From assembly GCF_900186975.1 (NCBI RefSeq), contig NZ_LT906441.1:1426001-1490000 (forward strand): 64,000 nucleotides of DNA, in the 5' to 3' direction. The notes below the pieces were generated by a model. That model was not told the DNA's origin. It saw nothing but the letters and a program-made list of their open reading frames with translations, and did no database searches. This document shows, piece after piece, positions 60,380 through 64,000 of the stretch; the first letter of the stretch is position 1; every line of letters starts with the position of its first letter. This DNA comes from Cutibacterium granulosum. GTDB lineage: Bacteria > Actinomycetota > Actinomycetes > Propionibacteriales > Propionibacteriaceae. Made by a program: the position numbers and the translations under genes.

Positions 60380-60638
60380 ACGCAGCCTCCCGAACAGTCA
60401 TGGCGCATGATGACCCAACGTACCTGTCGGTGGAGACATTCCCCACCGGTGGGACAGCCTCCTGTCCGCGGGCCATGGTGGTACGGCGCAGATGCCTCGC
60501 CAGCTGACCCCAGTGCCGTTGTACGCCAGGTGCCGTCATACGACTGTGTCCAGCCTGCCACATCGCTCAACGAGGCCCGGTGGCGGCATTGGCACGGGCC
60601 CGCTGGGACACGCCGCGACGGGCACGACGTGGAATGCC

Positions 60639-61145
60639 TCACAGCTGTTCACCAGTACTTGTCATGAGGGAGGTGAACCACTGCTCAACGTTCTGGGCTG
60701 CCATCTCGTCATCGCAGTACACGACGACGGTGTCGTTTCCTGACACGCACCCCACCACGCCGGGGATGTCCGTGCTGTCAAGTGCTGAACCGACCAGATT
60801 GCCTGCTCCAGCGGTGCATTTGAGCAGTACCTGCCAGGAGGGGCGGGTCACCTGCAGCAGGAAACTGCGACACACCCGATCCAAGGTTCCGGGGGCACCG
60901 TTGAACGGGTCGTGGGGACCGGGACGGGAGCCGGTCTGCTCGGGGACCCGGTAGGTGAGTGCCCCATCGGCGTCCACCGTGCGCATCACCTGCAGTTGGA
61001 ACAGATCGCGGGACAGAGTCGCCTGACTCACGTCGATCCCCTGCTTGGCAAGCATGTCACGTAGGACGGTCTGGGAGTGGACATCCTGGTGCCTCAGTAT
61101 GTTGACGATCTGGTAGTGACGCTGCCTGCGTGACGTCTGCGCCAT
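60639..61145 (-). CDS. argR: Arginine repressor ArgR
   Basis: A 168-residue ArgR: winged-helix N-terminal domain (RRQRHYQIVNILRHQDVHSQ, then DVSQATLSRDLFQL) and the C-terminal hexamer/arginine-binding domain with ALDSTDIPGVVGCVSGNDTV, where the Asp residues bind arginine. It controls arginine synthesis and, in many Gram-positives, the arginine deiminase pathway. Located next to a YfcC-type transporter and carbamate kinase, so it is most likely the ADI-locus regulator rather than the biosynthetic one. GGAGG before the ATG. Confidence 0.92.
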   Translation of the reverse strand: MAQTSRRQRHYQIVNILRHQDVHSQTVLRDMLAKQGIDVSQATLSRDLFQLQVMRTVDADGALTYRVPEQTGSRPGPHDPFNGAPGTLDRVCRSFLLQVTRPSWQVLLKCTAGAGNLVGSALDSTDIPGVVGCVSGNDTVVVYCDDEMAAQNVEQWFTSLMTSTGEQL

Positions 61146-61253
61146 GACACCTCCATACCCCTCAATGCAGTCATGGTACCTGCCGGCTCAGCTGGTCGAA
61201 GTTTTGTGAGGCTTGCCGCATCGTCGTGACCGACGACCCCTGCGAACCACGCG

Positions 61254-62966
61254 TCAGACCATGAGCGACTGGGCAACCAACAACCCACCGCCCCACACCA
61301 GGACAAAGACGACCATGGGCCACACGAATCGCAGCCAGTGCGAGTACTTGATGTCGAGCATCTGCAGGGTTGCCATGACCAGGCCGGTCGGTGCCAGGAA
61401 CAGCATGGCGTACTGGCCCCACTGGTAGGCACACACGACGATGGAGCGAGGCAGATTCACGGTGTCGGCCAGAGGAGCCATGATCGGCATGGCAAGTACT
61501 GCCAGGCCCGAGGAGGACGGCACGACGAATCCCAGCACGAAGAACACCACGAGCAGGGTCAGGACGAAGGCCGGGCCGGGCATGCCGGTGACCAAGGACG
61601 TCGAGGCTTGCAGCATGGTGTCAGAGATGAATCCCTGCTCCAGGATGAGGTTGATGCCCCGAGCCAGTCCGATGATGAGGGAGACGGCGACCAGGCTCGA
61701 CGAACCGTCGGAGAATGCGTCGACCAACTGTTTCTCACTGAGTTTCTCACTGCCGGTGCGGCTGAGCAGCATGATGATGATCGTGAGTGCCAGGAAGGAC
61801 GCTGCCATCTGGGGGAACCACCAGCCCCAGTTGATGACTCCGACCACCATGAGGGGGAAGGCGGCGATGAAGAGGATGAGGCTCACCTTGCGTCGCCAGG
61901 TGAACCTGCCAACCGTCTCGTCGGTGACGTCCATGCCCCACTGCTTGTCAAAGCTCTCCCGGTCCTCCAAGGTGTAGGAGAAGGTGGGATCCTCCTGCAC
62001 CCTGCGGCAGTACCAGCGCAGGTAGCACACGACGGCGACGGCTCCTCCGGCCAAGCCGATGAGACGCCAGTTCATGCCGTCGGTGAGCGGGATGCCTGCG
62101 GAGTTGGTCGCGATGGCCGAGGAGAACGGGTTGATCGTGGAGAAACATGTCCCCACCGACCCGGCGAGGAAGATGGCGCCGACCACGACGATGGAGTCAT
62201 AACCCATGAGGATGAATATCGGCGCGATGATGGGGTAGAAGGCCACCGCCTCCTCCTCCAGGCCGCAGGTGGACCCGCCGAGAATCATGAGCAGGCTCAC
62301 GGCCAGTACGAGGATGAACTCGTGCCCCTTGGTCACCTTCGTCAGCCGCAGCAGACCGGTCTCGAAGGCCCCCGTGGCGCGCACGACGCCAATCATGCCA
62401 CCGAGCACGAGGATGAAGACGATGATGTCCACGGCGTCGATCGTGCCGTTGACCATGCCCGTGACGATGTCGGAGACTCCAGCGGGGTGTTGCTCCAGAC
62501 GCTGGTAGGTGCCGGGGATGGACACCGGCTTGGTGATGGCTCCGCTGGTGAAGGACTCGATGGGGATCCTCACGTGCAATCTGTCCAAGGACCCCTGGGT
62601 TGCGGGCACCGAACTCGTCCTGCCGTGTGGATCGGTGATCTGCAGCTGGGAGGCACCGGTTTCATAGGCCAGTTTGGAGTAGCTGCCTGCTGGGACCAGC
62701 CAGGTGGCGATGACGGCGAGGATCGTCAGGACGAAGAGGATGGTGAATGCCGAGGGGACGCGCAGACCACGTCTGTGATGAGTGACCTCCGGATGGTCTG
62801 CGGGGGCGGGCACCTCGGTGTCGGGTGACTGTCCCCCGGATCCTTTCGGCAGGCTGGCAGTGTCTTGCTGTTGCAGGTGGCTGCTCAGGAGTGTCGTCTT
62901 GCTGCTGGTCATCGTGTCTGCAGAGGCATCCTGATCGTCATGAGGAGCTGTCGTGCTCGACTCCAT
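61254..62966 (-). CDS. YfcC-family (ArcD-type) basic amino acid transporter
   Basis: A 570-residue membrane protein. The first 65 residues are hydrophilic, Ser/Thr/Asp-rich and poorly conserved; then about 12 helices follow, with STCGLEEEAVAFYPIIAPIF, GSVGTCFSTINPFSSAIATN and VPSSSGLAVLAMPIMAPLAD as YfcC/C4-dicarboxylate-carrier signatures. Next to carbamate kinase and argR it is probably an arginine/ornithine antiporter. GAAGGAACC precedes the ATG. A TATAAT (63051-63056, minus strand) lies about 85 bases upstream with an inverted repeat at the start point. Confidence 0.85.
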   Translation of the reverse strand: MESSTTAPHDDQDASADTMTSSKTTLLSSHLQQQDTASLPKGSGGQSPDTEVPAPADHPEVTHHRRGLRVPSAFTILFVLTILAVIATWLVPAGSYSKLAYETGASQLQITDPHGRTSSVPATQGSLDRLHVRIPIESFTSGAITKPVSIPGTYQRLEQHPAGVSDIVTGMVNGTIDAVDIIVFILVLGGMIGVVRATGAFETGLLRLTKVTKGHEFILVLAVSLLMILGGSTCGLEEEAVAFYPIIAPIFILMGYDSIVVVGAIFLAGSVGTCFSTINPFSSAIATNSAGIPLTDGMNWRLIGLAGGAVAVVCYLRWYCRRVQEDPTFSYTLEDRESFDKQWGMDVTDETVGRFTWRRKVSLILFIAAFPLMVVGVINWGWWFPQMAASFLALTIIIMLLSRTGSEKLSEKQLVDAFSDGSSSLVAVSLIIGLARGINLILEQGFISDTMLQASTSLVTGMPGPAFVLTLLVVFFVLGFVVPSSSGLAVLAMPIMAPLADTVNLPRSIVVCAYQWGQYAMLFLAPTGLVMATLQMLDIKYSHWLRFVWPMVVFVLVWGGGLLVAQSLMV

Positions 62967-63041
62967 CGTCGGTTCCTTCGGTCTGGCTGGTGACGCATGC
63001 CACCGGTGGTCTCCGCCGTGGTGAGGGCGGAGATATACAAA

Positions 63042-63056
63042 TACTGAGTAATTATA
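63042..63056 (-). promoter_or_regulatory. Promoter with overlapping dyad upstream of the transporter
   Basis: On the minus strand the -10 box is TATAAT (63056-63051), a perfect consensus in GC-rich DNA, with only a weak GAACAC as -35. The odd-centred dyad TACTGAGTA (63042-63050) covers the expected start of transcription. Surrounding AT-rich sequence from 63031 could hold ArgR boxes. Confidence 0.5.
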
Positions 63057-63221
63057 AGGTGGTGGATTCGGTAGTGTTCGGGTCCGTTTCGGGCTGTTGC
63101 CTGGGGATGACGATCCCAGGTCGAGGTGGCCTGGGAGGCTGGTGGCCCTAGGACGGCATCCAGCTGGCTGCACGTCCCTGGACCACCGGGCTCAACCACC
63201 AGGGCTCACTCATGTGGAGAA

Positions 63222-64000
63222 TCAGGGCTCGATGAGCGTGCCGGCCCGTCCAGCGACGATGTCGCCGATGTCCTCCAGGGAGCCGATGACGGCACGCTGC
63301 CCGGTCCTGCGGACGAACCGGCAGGCGGCGCGCACCTTTGGCCCCATGGAGCCATCGGCAAACCGTGACCTCTCGAGGTCGGACGGCTTCGCATGGTCGA
63401 TACGTCGTTGCCGGGGCGTTCCCCAGTCGGTGTAGACGCCGTCCACGTCGGTGGCGATGACCAACAGCTCGGCGCCGGTTTCCCGGGCGAGGATCGCCGC
63501 ACACAGATCCTTGTCGATGACGGCCTGCGCTCCGGTGTACAGACCGGTCGAGGAATCCCGGATCACCGGAACGCCACCGCCTCCGCAGCAGACCGGGATG
63601 ATCCCGGCGTCGACGACTGCCCGGATCGACTCCGCCTCGACGATCTTGAGCGGATCGGGGCTGGCCACGACCCGACGCCAGTACTCGCCGTCCGGCTTGA
63701 CCGTCCACCCGAACTCCTCGGCCTTGGCGCTGGCCTCCTGCTCGGTGTACACAGGGCCGATGAACTTCGTGGGATTGGCGAAGGCCGGGTCGTCCTCGTT
63801 GACGAGCGAGGTCGTCACCAAGGAGACGAAGTCGCGGTCGGGAAGCTTGTTGCGCAGCTCCTGCACGACCATGTAGCCGACCATGGCCTGACTTTCGGCG
63901 CCCAGCACGTCCATGGGATACATGGGCACGTCGGTGTAGGCGTTGTTCTGCAGGGCGAGCAGACCCACCTGTGGACCGTTTCCGTGCGTGATGACGAGGT
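63222..64000 (-). CDS. arcC: Carbamate kinase, C-terminal part (partial)
   Basis: The visible 259 or so residues include THGNGPQVG at the window edge (a substrate-binding motif), ESQAMVGYMVVQEL, VCCGGGGVPV, VIDKDLCAAILA, TDVDGVYTDWG and the C-terminal GSMGPKVRAACRFV. Carbamate kinase makes ATP from carbamoyl phosphate and ADP, the last step of arginine deiminase catabolism. The gene starts beyond the right edge. The other ADI genes (arcA, arcB) are not in the window and would be expected further right. Confidence 0.95.
   Translation of the reverse strand, partial: LVITHGNGPQVGLLALQNNAYTDVPMYPMDVLGAESQAMVGYMVVQELRNKLPDRDFVSLVTTSLVNEDDPAFANPTKFIGPVYTEQEASAKAEEFGWTVKPDGEYWRRVVASPDPLKIVEAESIRAVVDAGIIPVCCGGGGVPVIRDSSTGLYTGAQAVIDKDLCAAILARETGAELLVIATDVDGVYTDWGTPRQRRIDHAKPSDLERSRFADGSMGPKVRAACRFVRRTGQRAVIGSLEDIGDIVAGRAGTLIEP

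Noticed and set aside
61338-62828. A 496-codon plus-strand open frame over the YfcC-type transporter
   Set aside because: His/Asp/Gln-rich reading of the reverse strand of membrane helices; the minus-strand transporter has clear signatures.

Overview
The window is a 64 kb piece of a GC-rich actinobacterial chromosome. My best placement is a propionibacterium (Propionibacteriaceae, Cutibacterium-like). This is inference from gene content: the core is actinobacterial (two primary-type sigma factors, parE/parC-type topoisomerase genes, sepH, DUF4193, DUF3710, FHA/MerR/DUF151 cluster, PIM lipid genes). On top of that sit two pyrophosphate-using enzymes typical of propionic bacteria: a PPi-dependent phosphofructokinase and a roughly 1135-residue PPi-type PEP carboxykinase. 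There is no rRNA, CRISPR array, intact insertion sequence or prophage. Both edges cut genes: the hrpA 3' end on the left, carbamate kinase on the right.

Layout. 1-20 kb: hrpA end, tesB, sigB (minus) and sigA (plus), a broken Panacea/DUF4065 gene, an esterase, a GNAT enzyme, a DUF7455 zinc protein, convergent parE and parC separated by a repeat-rich spacer, an App1-type phosphatase, an alkaline-phosphatase-fold enzyme, thymidine kinase, sepH, DUF4193, DUF4235, dut, DUF3710. 20-32 kb: a TRAM/SPOUT-free RumA-type RNA methyltransferase, glutathione peroxidase with an OhrR regulator, aconitase, dxs, RNase D with DUF3000, msrB, PPK2, a CbiX-like protein. 32-33 kb: four tRNA genes. 33-45 kb: an alcohol dehydrogenase, then a nine-gene run thrS-HIT-PI phosphate synthase-patA-pimA-CDP-alcohol transferase-DUF881-DUF1290-DUF881, then FHA-MerR-DUF151-MerR. 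45-56 kb: BrkB-family protein, PPi-PFK, an orphan Tad-like protein, a YciO/YrdC protein, a nucleosidase, a lipid kinase, a YigZ protein and the PPi-PEPCK. 56-64 kb: FUSC membrane protein, a frameshifted Hsp70-like gene, a PAC2 protein, then argR, a YfcC/ArcD-type transporter and carbamate kinase, the visible end of an arginine deiminase locus.

How the genes connect. The thrS-to-DUF881 run makes and decorates phosphatidylinositol mannosides and is tightly packed with start/stop overlaps. Glutathione peroxidase and OhrR form a translationally coupled peroxide-response pair. A 10-bp core shared with a perfect inverted repeat upstream of aconitase suggests OhrR may also control aconitase. PPi-PFK, PPi-PEPCK and PPK2 point to carbon metabolism that spends pyrophosphate or polyphosphate. 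At least ten genes have a TANNNT hexamer 6-8 nt before the start codon, which suggests frequent leaderless transcripts.

I did not find a self-contained, clearly new multi-gene system. The items most worth a second look are the OhrR/GPx/aconitase operator, the insertion in thymidine kinase, the lidless Hsp70-FUSC pair with its frameshift, the repeat field and duplicated parC 3' end, and the LexA-like palindrome before parE. All functional calls come from reading motifs and remembered family knowledge; no database search was run.
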